Below, piece after piece: positions 1 to 7,482 of a stretch of DNA of 64,000 bases. The position numbers and the translations under genes are program-made. The number at the start of each line of letters is the position of its first letter. Positions within the stretch are counted from its first letter, which is position 1. Below the pieces are notes generated by a model. That model had not been told where the DNA came from. It searched no databases and was given only the letters and a program-made list of their open reading frames with translations. Origin of the DNA: Brachybacterium phenoliresistens (lineage in GTDB: Bacteria; Actinomycetota; Actinomycetes; Actinomycetales; Dermabacteraceae); the NCBI RefSeq assembly GCF_000576425.1, contig NZ_KK069991.1, positions 27,407 to 91,406 of the forward strand, in the 5' to 3' direction.

Positions 1-552
1 GATGAGGACGACGGTGAACACCATCGACAGCGAGGAGCCGACGATGATGTCGACCCCGAAGTCGAGCAGCTCGCGCAGCGCCTCCATGTCGGAGGTCTGG
101 CGCGAGACGATGCGCCCCGAGGTGTAGCGCTCGTGGAACTCGAGGTCCTGCTTCTGGGTGAAGCGGAAGACCCGCTTGCGCAGGCCGAACAGCATGCGCT
201 GGCCCACGACGGTGCCCTGGCGGACGTAGCCGAAGGTCAGCACGCCGCCGACGATCGCGGCGCCGATGTACAGCAGCCCGGCGCGGATCGTCAGCGACGC
301 ATCGCCGTCGATGAGGGCGGGCAGGGCGTGGTCGATGCCGTAGGCGATGATCCGCGGGCCGGCGACGACCGCCAGCTGGGCGATCACCACCATCACGCTC
401 ATCATCACGAACTGGCCCTTCACGGGCGCGAGGAGCTCCCCGAGCAGGCGCAGGGTCCGGCGGCGGGATTCGCGGTTCTCCTCGGCGGACAGGACGCGGC
501 TCTCCGCGTCCTCCTCGCGCTCGGCGGCCTTCCCGGCGGGTGCCGTGGTCAT
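1..552 (-). CDS. ABC exporter, transmembrane-ATPase half-transporter (partial, N-terminal 184 residues)
   Basis: This is the start of a second ABC half-transporter; the remainder lies beyond the left edge. The visible 184 residues hold a charged cytoplasmic N-terminus of about 45 residues and then type I exporter membrane segments, including the conserved stretch around FHERYTSGRIVSRQTSD that begins the intracellular coupling region. The ATG overlaps the stop codon of the preceding exporter gene (ATGA, 549-552), so the two are translationally coupled and should form a heterodimer. The ATPase domain is not in the window, so whether it carries the consensus catalytic site that would complement the degenerate partner cannot be seen. 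The substrate is unknown. Confidence 0.9.
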   Translation of the reverse strand, partial: MTTAPAGKAAEREEDAESRVLSAEENRESRRRTLRLLGELLAPVKGQFVMMSVMVVIAQLAVVAGPRIIAYGIDHALPALIDGDASLTIRAGLLYIGAAIVGGVLTFGYVRQGTVVGQRMLFGLRKRVFRFTQKQDLEFHERYTSGRIVSRQTSDMEALRELLDFGVDIIVGSSLSMVFTVVLI

Positions 553-2381
553 CGGGTCTCCTCCCCGGTCTGGACGGCGCGCAGGTCGAGCTCCCCGGTG
601 AGGGTCTCGATGTCCTGGTCGCGGCGGGCCTCCTCGGCCTGGTGGGCGATGACGTAGCGGTACTGCGAGGAGCGGCGCATGAGCTCCGCGTGGGTGCCGA
701 CCTCGGTGATCCTGCCGTCGTCCATGAGGGCGACGCGGTCGGCGAGGGCGACGGTCGAGGTGCGGTGGGCGACGATCAGCGTGGTCGTCCCCTGCAGCAC
801 CTCGCGCAGGCGCTCGGTGACCCGTTCCTCCGTCTTGGTGTCCAGGGCGGACAGCGGGTCGTCCAGCAGCAGCACCGCCGGCTGGGCGGCGATGGCGCGG
901 GCCAGCGCCAGGCGCTGGCGCTGGCCGCCGGAGAGGCTCATGCCCTCCTCGCCGATGCGCGTGTCCACGCCCTCGGGCAGGTTATGGACGAAGGTGGCAT
1001 CGGCCGTCTCGAGGGCGAGCTCCAGCAGCTCCTCGGCCTCGGCCTCGGACAGGGACTGGTCCGCGCCGATGAGCACGTTCGAGCGCACGGAGTCGGAGAA
1101 CAGGGTCGCGTCCTCGAAGGCGACGGCGGTCAGCGACCGCAGCGTCTCGAGGTCCATGTCGCGCACGTCGACGTCGTCGATGGTGACGCGGCCGCCGGTG
1201 ACGTCGTACAGGCGCGGCACCAGCTGCAGCAGGGTCGACTTGCCGCTGCCGGTCACGCCCACCAGCGCCATCGTCTCCCCGGGGCGGATCTCGAGGGTGG
1301 CGCCGTCGATGACGTCGTCCATGTGGTCCGGGGCGTCGGGGTAGCGGTAGTGGACGTCCTCGAGGCGGACGATGCCGCGGGCCTGGCCGGCGGGGATGGC
1401 CACCGGCTGCTCCGGGGAGGTGATGGTGTTGACCTCGTCCATCACCTCGTAGTGGCGGTTCAGGGCGGTGGTCGTGTTGACCGCCTGGCCCAGCAGGTTG
1501 CCGAGCATGCGCACGGGGCCGATGACCAGCACCGCCGTGGCGAAGTAGGCGGCCAGATCGCCCGGGGTGATGCTGCCGCGGGCGGTGAGGTGGATGCCGG
1601 TGAACAGGGCGACGCCCAGGGCCAGCTCGGGCAGCATGAACATGAACATGTCGAACCGGGCCATCGCGGTGGCCTTGCGGACCTCCGTGCGGCGCAGCTC
1701 GTCGGCCTGCTCGGCGAAGCCCTCCAGCGCGGTGGGGCCGCGGCCGAAGGCCTTGAGCACGCGGATGCCCTGGACGGACTGCTCGATGGTGGTGGCGAGA
1801 TCGCCGTTCTGGTCCTGCGAGAGGCGCGAGAGCGTGTGGAAGCGGACGCTGAAGCGGTAGGCGATGATCGAGACCGGCACGGCGGCGGCGATGAAGATCA
1901 GGGCCAGGATGACGCTCTCGCTGAACAGGAACGCCAGGCCCACCACGATGGTCACGGAGTTCGCGACCAGCATGATCAGGCCGAAGGCGATCCAGCGGCG
2001 CACGGTGGAGATGTCGCTCATCATGCGCGAGAGCAGCTGTCCGGAGCCCCAGGCGTCGTGGAACGCCACGGGCATGTGCTGCACCTTGCGGTAGAAGTCG
2101 ACCCGGATGCCCTTCTCGATGAGGGTCGCCGGGGAGACGGCGAAGACGCGGCGCAGGTAGATGAGGGACGCCTCGACCAGGCCGAGGCCGATGGCGACGG
2201 CGCCGCCCGTCCACACGACGGCGGCGGTCGGGGTGGCGTCGAGCTGGTCGACGACGGCGCCCAGCACCTGCGGGATGAGCAGGGCGACGATCGAGGCGAT
2301 GAGGGCGCTGAGCAGGCCCAGGAGGAGTCGGAGGCGAATGGGGCGGACCGTCTGCCACAGGCGGGCCATGGTCGCAATCAT
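549..2381 (-). CDS. ABC exporter half-transporter with degenerate catalytic site
   Basis: A 610-residue type I ABC exporter (multidrug/lipid class). Residues 1-310 form the membrane domain and 335-580 the ATPase. Walker A is GVTGSGKST at 375-383, the signature LSGGQ is at 483-487, Walker B ends in D507, and the H-loop histidine is H539. Two catalytic positions are altered: the residue after the Walker B aspartate is D508 instead of glutamate, and the Q-loop has E423 (FEDATLF) instead of glutamine. This is the usual pattern of the non-hydrolysing subunit of a heterodimeric exporter such as TM287/288 and fits the overlapping partner gene downstream. The substrate cannot be inferred. Confidence 0.93.
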   Translation of the reverse strand: MIATMARLWQTVRPIRLRLLLGLLSALIASIVALLIPQVLGAVVDQLDATPTAAVVWTGGAVAIGLGLVEASLIYLRRVFAVSPATLIEKGIRVDFYRKVQHMPVAFHDAWGSGQLLSRMMSDISTVRRWIAFGLIMLVANSVTIVVGLAFLFSESVILALIFIAAAVPVSIIAYRFSVRFHTLSRLSQDQNGDLATTIEQSVQGIRVLKAFGRGPTALEGFAEQADELRRTEVRKATAMARFDMFMFMLPELALGVALFTGIHLTARGSITPGDLAAYFATAVLVIGPVRMLGNLLGQAVNTTTALNRHYEVMDEVNTITSPEQPVAIPAGQARGIVRLEDVHYRYPDAPDHMDDVIDGATLEIRPGETMALVGVTGSGKSTLLQLVPRLYDVTGGRVTIDDVDVRDMDLETLRSLTAVAFEDATLFSDSVRSNVLIGADQSLSEAEAEELLELALETADATFVHNLPEGVDTRIGEEGMSLSGGQRQRLALARAIAAQPAVLLLDDPLSALDTKTEERVTERLREVLQGTTTLIVAHRTSTVALADRVALMDDGRITEVGTHAELMRRSSQYRYVIAHQAEEARRDQDIETLTGELDLRAVQTGEETR

Positions 2382-2689
2382 GAGGAGAGACCTCTATCGA
2401 GGAAGCGCGGCGTCGCGCGAAGGTGCGGGGCAAGAAGACCGGGCAGGGCTCGCTGGCCGTGCCGGTCGTGGAAGGGAGCGGTCGGTGCCGCAGCAGCAAG
2501 CCTATCCAGAAGGTCGGACCTCTGGGCGGAACCTGGCCGAGTCTTTTGCAGTCGATGCAGATTCTTTGCGGGAGCACCGACCGGGACGAGGAGCAGGGAG
2601 CGACCGGCTCCGGAGAGCGGGCAGAGCCGGTCCGATGCCGCCGGGAGCCCGCCCGGAGGCGGCGCGTGGGTCCCGTGCGGCCCGAGCTC
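2382..2689. other. Intergenic region upstream of the exporter operon
   Basis: No gene is visible here. On the minus strand a TAGGCT hexamer (2504-2499) could be the -10 element of the exporter operon, giving a leader of about 110 bases; the -35 match is poor. The rest holds the hairpin listed separately at 2602-2632. No RNA gene was recognised. Confidence 0.4.
2602..2632. terminator. Candidate bidirectional terminator hairpin
   Basis: GACCGGCTC (2602-2610) is perfectly complementary to GAGCCGGTC (2624-2632) across a 13-base loop. It lies just beyond the stop of the small membrane protein gene. No T-run follows, which is common in GC-rich actinobacteria, so the terminator call is tentative. 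Confidence 0.35.
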
Positions 2690-3049
2690 TCAGGGCTGAG
2701 GGTTCTCGGGGATCCAGTCCTGGTCGGAGGCGTCGCTGAGCAGCGCGGCGGCGCCGGCGGCTGCGGCCGTCACGGTGAGCACCGCGGGCCAGGAGCCGAT
2801 CTTCTTCGCCAGCGGGTGCGAGAGGCCGAAGCCCAGCACGTACGTCGCCCCCAGCGCGGCGGCGGTGGCCGGGCCGCGACGGGCCAGCCAGGTGCGGCCG
2901 GCATAGAGGCCGGCCGCGGCGAGCACCACGCCGCCCAGCGGGCGGATCCCCGTCTCCCGCGCGGTGAGCCAGCCGCCGACGAGCCCGAGGGCGACGACGG
3001 GGGCGCTGGCGACGTTCCGGGCGGGCTTCAGGGTCATCGCGGTGCTCAT
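2690..3049 (-). CDS. Small hypothetical membrane protein
   Basis: A 119-residue protein with about four hydrophobic segments (near residues 14-28, 37-51, 59-75 and 84-105) and an acidic tail ending DWIPENPQP. I do not recognise the family. The start is chosen because a TAGGCT -10 box (3062-3057) lies seven bases before this ATG, the spacing of a leaderless actinobacterial transcript. An open frame continues upstream but would run through the 13-bp tandem repeat, which is less plausible. It sits alone between the amylase-like gene and the exporter. Confidence 0.7.
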   Translation of the reverse strand: MSTAMTLKPARNVASAPVVALGLVGGWLTARETGIRPLGGVVLAAAGLYAGRTWLARRGPATAAALGATYVLGFGLSHPLAKKIGSWPAVLTVTAAAAGAAALLSDASDQDWIPENPQP

Positions 3050-3107
3050 GCCTCCGAGCCTACGCTCCTCGGCCCGGCGGGCGCCATGCGGTATCCCGCG
3101 CATCCGC

Positions 3108-3198
3108 GGCCGATGCTCGCGCCCGATGCGCGTGCCCGATGCGTGTGCCCGATGCGCTTGCCCGATGTACGCGCCCGATGCGCGGGCGCGATGCGCGG
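3108..3198. repeat. 13-bp imperfect tandem repeat, seven units
   Basis: Seven consecutive 13-base units start at 3108, 3121, 3134, 3147, 3160, 3173 and 3186. All are variants of GCCCGATGCGCGT; the first and last are the most diverged. The array fills the gap between the end of the amylase-like gene and the start of the small membrane protein gene. Confidence 0.85.
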
Positions 3199-3204
3199 GC
3201 GCGC

Positions 3205-4590
3205 TCAGCGCAGGACGGCGATCCCGTGGGCGGGGACGGTGCCGGGGCGGACCCGCTGCGTCCCGTCGACCATGTCGGCGCCGGAGACGACCTCGAGGAC
3301 CTCCCGGTCGGTCGCGACCTCGTCCTCGCCGAGGTTGATCGCGAGCACCAGCGGCGGCATGGGCAGCTGGCATCCGGGGGTCAGCACGATCTCGGCGAAA
3401 GTGTGCGAGAGGGTCTCTTCCCGCACCGTGACATCGGCCTTGATCAGCCACGGCTCGCGGCGGCGCAGGGCCAGCAGGCGCCGATGCGCCTCCACGATCC
3501 GCGGCGCGGCCTCGGGCTTCAGCAGGGCGAGCGCGGAGGCGGCATCGGCCGGGTCGTCGGGGAAGGAGGGGCGCACGGCGTCGTCCCCGCCGGCGCGCTC
3601 CTCCTTGACGCCGACGGCCCCGAACTCGTCCCCGGCGTAGAGGGCGGGCACGCCCGGGAGTAGGGCCAGCAGGGCGATGGCGGCGGCGAGGTCGCGGCCG
3701 TCGGCCAGCTGGGAGGCGATGCGGGTGGTGTCGTGGTTGCCGAGGAAGGTCAGCGGCAGCGCGCCGCCGTCCTCCGCGCGGAAGTCCTGGTGGCGGCTCA
3801 GCGCGTGGCGCAGCTCGAAGAGGTTGTGGTCGTGCAGCGAGGACCAGATGCCCTTCCACAGCTCGTACTGGGTGATCGAGTCCGCGCCCGAGGCGGCGGC
3901 GAAGGCCGGGTAGTCGCCGTGGATCACCTCGCCGAGGATCCACGCCTCCGGGTGGCGCTCGCGCAGCCGCGCGATGATCGGCGCCCAGGCCTCCGGCCCC
4001 GCCGCATACATGGCGTCCAGCCGCCAGCCGTCGGCGCCGCGCTGCAGCCAGGCGCTCATCGTCTCGACCACGGCCTCCTGCACCGCCTCGTCGGTGAGGT
4101 CCAGCTCCACCAGGTCGGGATTGCCCTCGAAGCCGTAGGGGTGGGCGCCGGCCCAGCGGATCCGCGACCCCTCCGGGCTGTCGGGGCCGCCGGCCAGGGC
4201 CGCGCGGACCACCGCATGGTGCTCGCTGACGTGGTTGAAGACGCCGTCCAGCACGACCCGCACGCCCCGCTCGTGGCAGGCGGCCAGCAGGCGCTGGACA
4301 TCGGCCTGGTTCCCCAGCCGCGGGTCCACCCGCTGGTGGTCCAGGGTGTCGTAGCCGTGGCTGACGGAATCGGCGATGGGGTTCAGGATCAGCACGTTCG
4401 CCCCCAGGGAGACGATGTGGTCCAGCCACCCCTCGATGCGCCCCAGGCGGTGCACGACGTGCTCGCCGTCGGTCAGCCCGTAGCTCGTCGCGACGAGGTC
4501 GTCGCGGTGCTGCGGGGCGCCGCAGAATCCCAGGGGATAGATCTGGTAGCAGATCGCATCCCGCACCCACGCCGGCGTCCTCGCAGTCAT
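3205..4590 (-). CDS. GH13 alpha-amylase family enzyme
   Basis: A 461-residue cytoplasmic (no signal peptide) glycoside hydrolase of family 13. The four conserved regions are present: DGVFNH at 115-120, the nucleophile D192 in GWRLDAMY, the acid/base E221 in ILGEVIHG, and the third acid D287 in FLGNHD. A C-terminal beta domain follows from about residue 375. It is probably active on imported maltodextrins, trehalose or similar alpha-glucosides, but specificity cannot be read from these motifs. The start is set by a TACGAT -10 box (4602-4597) six bases upstream of the ATG, implying a leaderless mRNA. A longer frame to 4689 exists but would have the promoter inside it. Confidence 0.9.
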   Translation of the reverse strand: MTARTPAWVRDAICYQIYPLGFCGAPQHRDDLVATSYGLTDGEHVVHRLGRIEGWLDHIVSLGANVLILNPIADSVSHGYDTLDHQRVDPRLGNQADVQRLLAACHERGVRVVLDGVFNHVSEHHAVVRAALAGGPDSPEGSRIRWAGAHPYGFEGNPDLVELDLTDEAVQEAVVETMSAWLQRGADGWRLDAMYAAGPEAWAPIIARLRERHPEAWILGEVIHGDYPAFAAASGADSITQYELWKGIWSSLHDHNLFELRHALSRHQDFRAEDGGALPLTFLGNHDTTRIASQLADGRDLAAAIALLALLPGVPALYAGDEFGAVGVKEERAGGDDAVRPSFPDDPADAASALALLKPEAAPRIVEAHRRLLALRRREPWLIKADVTVREETLSHTFAEIVLTPGCQLPMPPLVLAINLGEDEVATDREVLEVVSGADMVDGTQRVRPGTVPAHGIAVLR

Positions 4591-4772
4591 GAGCCCATCG
4601 TAGGCGTCCCGCCGGGGCGCGTCCGCCGCACGCGCCCGGCGGACGGGAACGTGGCGGCGGGGGCGCGGAGCCAGGACTCCCGGGATCACGGACTCCCCAT
4701 CGGCCGTCCCATGAGGTTGGATGAATCCGGGGTGGCAGCCCGCCGCCCCACCACCCCGGCTCAGGAGGCTCC

Positions 4773-5552
4773 ATGATCCGCATGCGCACCGACATCTTCG
4801 CCGAATCCCTCGGCATGGGCACCAGCCTGACCGTGCTGATGCCGCAGGCGGCCGCCGGCATCGGCATGGGCGGGGACGACGCCGCCCCGGCCCACGGCGA
4901 CGGCGTGCCGGTGCTGTACCTGCTGCACGGGCTGAGCGACGACTGCACCATCTGGGAGCGGCGCACCTCGATCGAGCGCTACGCCAGCGAGAAGGGCATC
5001 GCCGTGGTGATGCCGCAGGTCGGGCGGTCCTTCTACTGTGACGAGGCGCTCGGCGAGGCGTACTGGACCTACCTCTCCGAGGAGCTGCCCCAGCTGCTCG
5101 CGCGGACCTTCCGGATCTCGACGGCCCGCGAGGACACCTTCGTGGCCGGGCTGTCGATGGGCGGCTTCGGCGCGTTCAAGCTGGCCCTGAACCATCCCGA
5201 GCGCTTCGCCGCCGCGGCGAGCCTGTCCGGGGTGGTGGACCTCGTCGCCCTCGAAGGCCTCGACGTGCATCAGGGGCATCTGGCCGAGCGGATCTGGGGC
5301 GGGAAGCGCCCCGATGGCACCCAGGACGACCTGGTGGGGCTGCTGCGCGCGGCCGATCCGGAGTCGCTGCCGGCCCTCTTCCTCGACTGCGGCACCGAGG
5401 ATCCGCTGGTCATGCTGAACCGGGGCTTCATCGCCGCGGCGGAGGAGAAGGGCGTGGCGATGCAGTCCCGCCTGCGCCCGGGCAACCACACCTGGGACTT
5501 CTGGGACACCAGCATCCAGGACGTCCTGGACTGGCTGCCGATCCGCGCCTGA
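4773..5552 (+). CDS. Putative esterase (esterase D / S-formylglutathione hydrolase-like family)
   Basis: A 259-residue alpha/beta hydrolase of the PF00756 type. LYLLHGLSDD (48-57) carries the oxyanion-hole region, the nucleophile is S128 in GLSMGGFGA, an acid candidate lies in FLDCGTEDP, and H239 in GNHTWDFWD completes the triad. No signal peptide is present, so it is cytoplasmic. A clear AGGAGG ribosome site lies seven bases before the ATG. The likely substrates are acyl esters of sugars or S-formylglutathione-type thioesters. A strong hairpin follows the gene, so it is probably monocistronic. Confidence 0.88.
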   Translation: MIRMRTDIFAESLGMGTSLTVLMPQAAAGIGMGGDDAAPAHGDGVPVLYLLHGLSDDCTIWERRTSIERYASEKGIAVVMPQVGRSFYCDEALGEAYWTYLSEELPQLLARTFRISTAREDTFVAGLSMGGFGAFKLALNHPERFAAAASLSGVVDLVALEGLDVHQGHLAERIWGGKRPDGTQDDLVGLLRAADPESLPALFLDCGTEDPLVMLNRGFIAAAEEKGVAMQSRLRPGNHTWDFWDTSIQDVLDWLPIRA

Positions 5553-5581
5553 GGGGATCCCGCCCGCGTGCCGCCGGCGCC

Positions 5582-5624
5582 GTCGACCGGGGCCGCGGCT
5601 CGCGGTCTGCGGGCCCCGGCCGAC
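5582..5624 (+). terminator. Intrinsic terminator after the esterase
   Basis: GTCGACCGGGGCC (5582-5594) pairs with GGCCCCGGCCGAC (5612-5624) with one mismatch. It lies 30 bases after the esterase stop and upstream of the DAHP-synthase promoter. There is no U-tract. Confidence 0.5.
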
Positions 5625-5656
5625 GGACGTCGGGTGCGGCGGGGCGGGGCGTGCGC

Positions 5657-5728
5657 TACGATCGCCGCGTGATCGATCGTCGCTATGCGTATGACTGCTC
5701 GGCTCTGGAGGGGCCGCAGCGGGCATAG
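5657..5728 (+). CDS. Leader peptide of the DAHP synthase attenuator
   Basis: A 19-codon frame starts with GTG at 5669 and ends with TAG at 5726-5728; its product is MIDRRYAYDCSALEGPQRA. A TACGAT -10 box at 5657-5662 lies six bases before the GTG, so the transcript probably begins at the start codon (leaderless). The two tyrosines at codons 6 and 8 both use TAT, the rare codon in this genome, at 5684-5686 and 5690-5692. The coordinates given include the -10 box. An in-frame GTG at 5651 would add another tyrosine but overlaps the promoter. A role in tyrosine-sensing attenuation is inferred from the hairpins that follow and the aromatic biosynthesis gene downstream. Confidence 0.7.
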   Translation, partial: YDRRVIDRRYAYDCSALEGPQRA

Positions 5729-5776
5729 ACGCACGCCGACTTCCAGAGCCACAGGGCAGAGCGAACGCTCTGCCCT
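5701..5776 (+). promoter_or_regulatory. Transcription attenuator of DAHP synthase
   Basis: Four strands can form mutually exclusive stems. Strand 1 (5701-5709, GGCTCTGGA) pairs with strand 2 (5742-5750, TCCAGAGCC). Strand 3 (5753-5762) pairs perfectly over 10 bp with strand 4 (5767-5776) across a GAAC loop, forming a terminator. CAGAGC in strand 2 (5744-5749) also pairs with GCTCTG in strand 4 (5767-5772). A ribosome stalled at the TAT codons (5684-5692) would cover strand 1, free strand 2 to capture strand 4, and prevent termination. This is classical attenuation logic read directly from the sequence; function is inferred. Confidence 0.7.
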
Positions 5777-5830
5777 TCGCCGTTTCCGGCGGGCTCTGCG
5801 CAGGGTCCGCCCCTCTCCCAGGAGCAGACC

Positions 5831-6967
5831 ATGACCCCTCTCGACACCACCGCCCCCGCCGCGCCCGCCGTCCCCGCTGCGCCCGCCGTCGCCGTCGGCA
5901 CCGAGGACCTGCACGTCGCCGCCTTCACGGAGCTGCCGACCCCCGCGCAGGTGCGGGCCGAGCTGCCGGCCGAGCCCACCGACGTCGCCCTCGTGCGCCG
6001 CACCCGCGAGGAGGTCCGCGCCGTGCTGCGCGGCCAGGACGACCGCCTGCTGGTGATCGTCGGCCCCTGCTCCATCCACGATCCCGAGGCCGGTCTCGAC
6101 TACGCCCGTCACCTGGTGGGGGAGGCGATCGGCCACCGCGACGACCTGCTGGTGGTCATGCGCGCCTACTTCGAGAAGCCCCGCACCACCGTCGGCTGGA
6201 AGGGCCTGATCAACGACCCGCGCCTCGACGGCAGCCACGACATCGCCACCGGCCTGCGCCGCGCCCGGGCGTTCCTGCGGGACGTCGTCGGGCTCGGGCT
6301 GCCCTGCGCGACCGAGTTCCTCGAGCCGATCAGCCCGCAGTACACGGCGGACCTCGTCTCCTGGGGAGCGATCGGGGCGCGCACCACCGAGAGCCAGATC
6401 CACCGCCAGCTCGCCTCCGGGCTGTCGATGCCGATCGGCTTCAAGAACGGCACCGACGGCGGGCTGCAGGTCGCCATCGACGCCCTCGGCGCGAGCGCCG
6501 CCCCGCAGTCCTTCCTCGGCATCGGCGCCGACGGCCGGGCGAGCCTGGTGACCTCCACCGGCAACCCGGACACCTCGGTGATCCTGCGCGGCGGCGCCGA
6601 CGGCCCGAACTACGGCCCTGAGCATGTGCGCGCCGCATCCGAGCGCCTCGCGGCGGCCGGGCGCAGCCCCCGGCTGATCATCGACGCGAGCCACGCCAAC
6701 AGCGGCAAGGACCACGAGCGCCAGGCCGTCGTCGCCCGCGAGATCGCCGCCCAGGTCGCCGAGGACGGCTCCGCCATCAGCGGCGTCATGCTCGAGAGCA
6801 ACCTGCTGCCCGGAGCGCAGACGCTCGACGTCGCCGCCGGCCCCGCCGCGCTGGTGCGCGGCCGCAGCGTCACCGACGCCTGCATGAGCTGGGACGAGAC
6901 CGCCCGGATCCTCGAGGACCTCGCCGCCGCGGTGCGCCGACGTCGCCTCGGCGGTCCCGCCGCCTGA
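5831..6967 (+). CDS. aroF: 3-deoxy-7-phosphoheptulonate synthase (class I)
   Basis: This 378-residue enzyme condenses phosphoenolpyruvate and erythrose 4-phosphate, the first step of the shikimate pathway. Class I (AroF/G/H-type) motifs are visible: VGPCSIHD, the YFEKPRTTVGWKG substrate loop, IGFKNGTDG and the metal-site DASHANSGKD. An Ala/Pro-rich N-terminal tail of about 25 residues precedes the fold. A CCCAGGAG ribosome site lies upstream. Expression should be set by the attenuator at 5657-5776. The symbol is a family-level choice among the aroF/G/H paralogues; tyrosine codons in the leader favour the tyrosine-regulated form. Confidence 0.93.
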   Translation: MTPLDTTAPAAPAVPAAPAVAVGTEDLHVAAFTELPTPAQVRAELPAEPTDVALVRRTREEVRAVLRGQDDRLLVIVGPCSIHDPEAGLDYARHLVGEAIGHRDDLLVVMRAYFEKPRTTVGWKGLINDPRLDGSHDIATGLRRARAFLRDVVGLGLPCATEFLEPISPQYTADLVSWGAIGARTTESQIHRQLASGLSMPIGFKNGTDGGLQVAIDALGASAAPQSFLGIGADGRASLVTSTGNPDTSVILRGGADGPNYGPEHVRAASERLAAAGRSPRLIIDASHANSGKDHERQAVVAREIAAQVAEDGSAISGVMLESNLLPGAQTLDVAAGPAALVRGRSVTDACMSWDETARILEDLAAAVRRRRLGGPAA

Positions 6968-7043
6968 CCGGGGTCGTCCGGGCCGTCCCGGTCCGTCGTG
7001 CGACTGACCGGGGCCTTCCCGTTCCGTCGCGCGCAGGGAGCGC
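6964..7043. repeat. Imperfect 40-bp direct duplication downstream of aroF
   Basis: CTGACCGGGG occurs at 6964-6973, across the aroF stop codon, and again at 7004-7013. Each copy is followed by a diverged stretch containing CCGTCG. The copies look like a decayed tandem duplication in the 3' flank of aroF. Confidence 0.4.
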
Positions 7044-7101
7044 TGGTAGGTCGCCTGGCCCCGTCACTCGGCTGGAGCGCGGGCTGGGAGCCTCGCCCCC
7101 G

Positions 7102-7440
7102 TCACTCTCCCGGTGCGGGGCTCCCGGAGGGCCGGTCGTGCTCGCCCGGTGCGGGGGCCGCGGCGGCGCGGTCGGCGTGGCCGAGGGAGCGGCCCGGGGC
7201 GATGAGGTCGCGGACCCGGCGCTTCAGCTCGGAGATGTCGGGGAAGCCGCCGTCGCGCTTGCGGTTCCACACGTGCGCGCCGTCCACGTCGATGCGGAAG
7301 ACGCCGCCGGTCGCGGGCACCAGCGCGATCTCGCCGGCCTCCTGCTCGAAGGTCTGCAGCAGCTCGCCCTGGTACCACTGGGCGCGCAGCAGCCAGCGGC
7401 ACTGGGTGCAGTAGGTGATGACGATCCGCGGCGCAGGCAT
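7102..7440 (-). CDS. SelT/SelW/SelH (Rdx) family protein
   Basis: A 112-residue thioredoxin-like protein of the selenoprotein W family in its cysteine form: YCTQCRWLLR near the N-terminus carries a CxxC redox motif and is followed by the typical WYQGELLQTF helix and the GGVFRIDVDG strand. The C-terminal 25 residues are Ala/Pro/Gly-rich and not part of the fold. Family members are thought to take part in thiol redox reactions, but a substrate is not established. The start at MPAPRIV places the CxxC about 10 residues in, as in homologues. It lies 42 bases after terC on the same strand and may be cotranscribed with it. Confidence 0.85.
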   Translation of the reverse strand: MPAPRIVITYCTQCRWLLRAQWYQGELLQTFEQEAGEIALVPATGGVFRIDVDGAHVWNRKRDGGFPDISELKRRVRDLIAPGRSLGHADRAAAAPAPGEHDRPSGSPAPGE

Positions 7441-7482
7441 GCGGCCAGGGTGCCACATGCCCGCGCCGCGCGAGGCAGGGGG

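Noticed and set aside
540..2699. Long plus-strand open frame of 719 codons
   Set aside because: It is antisense to the ABC exporter gene, rich in Gly/Ala/Arg/Asp without any domain, and arises from third-position G/C bias.
5685..5830. Alternative leader frame starting ATG CGT ATG
   Set aside because: It contains a tryptophan codon but does not stop before the terminator stem and lacks the spacing of an attenuator leader. The Tyr frame with TAG at 5726 fits better.
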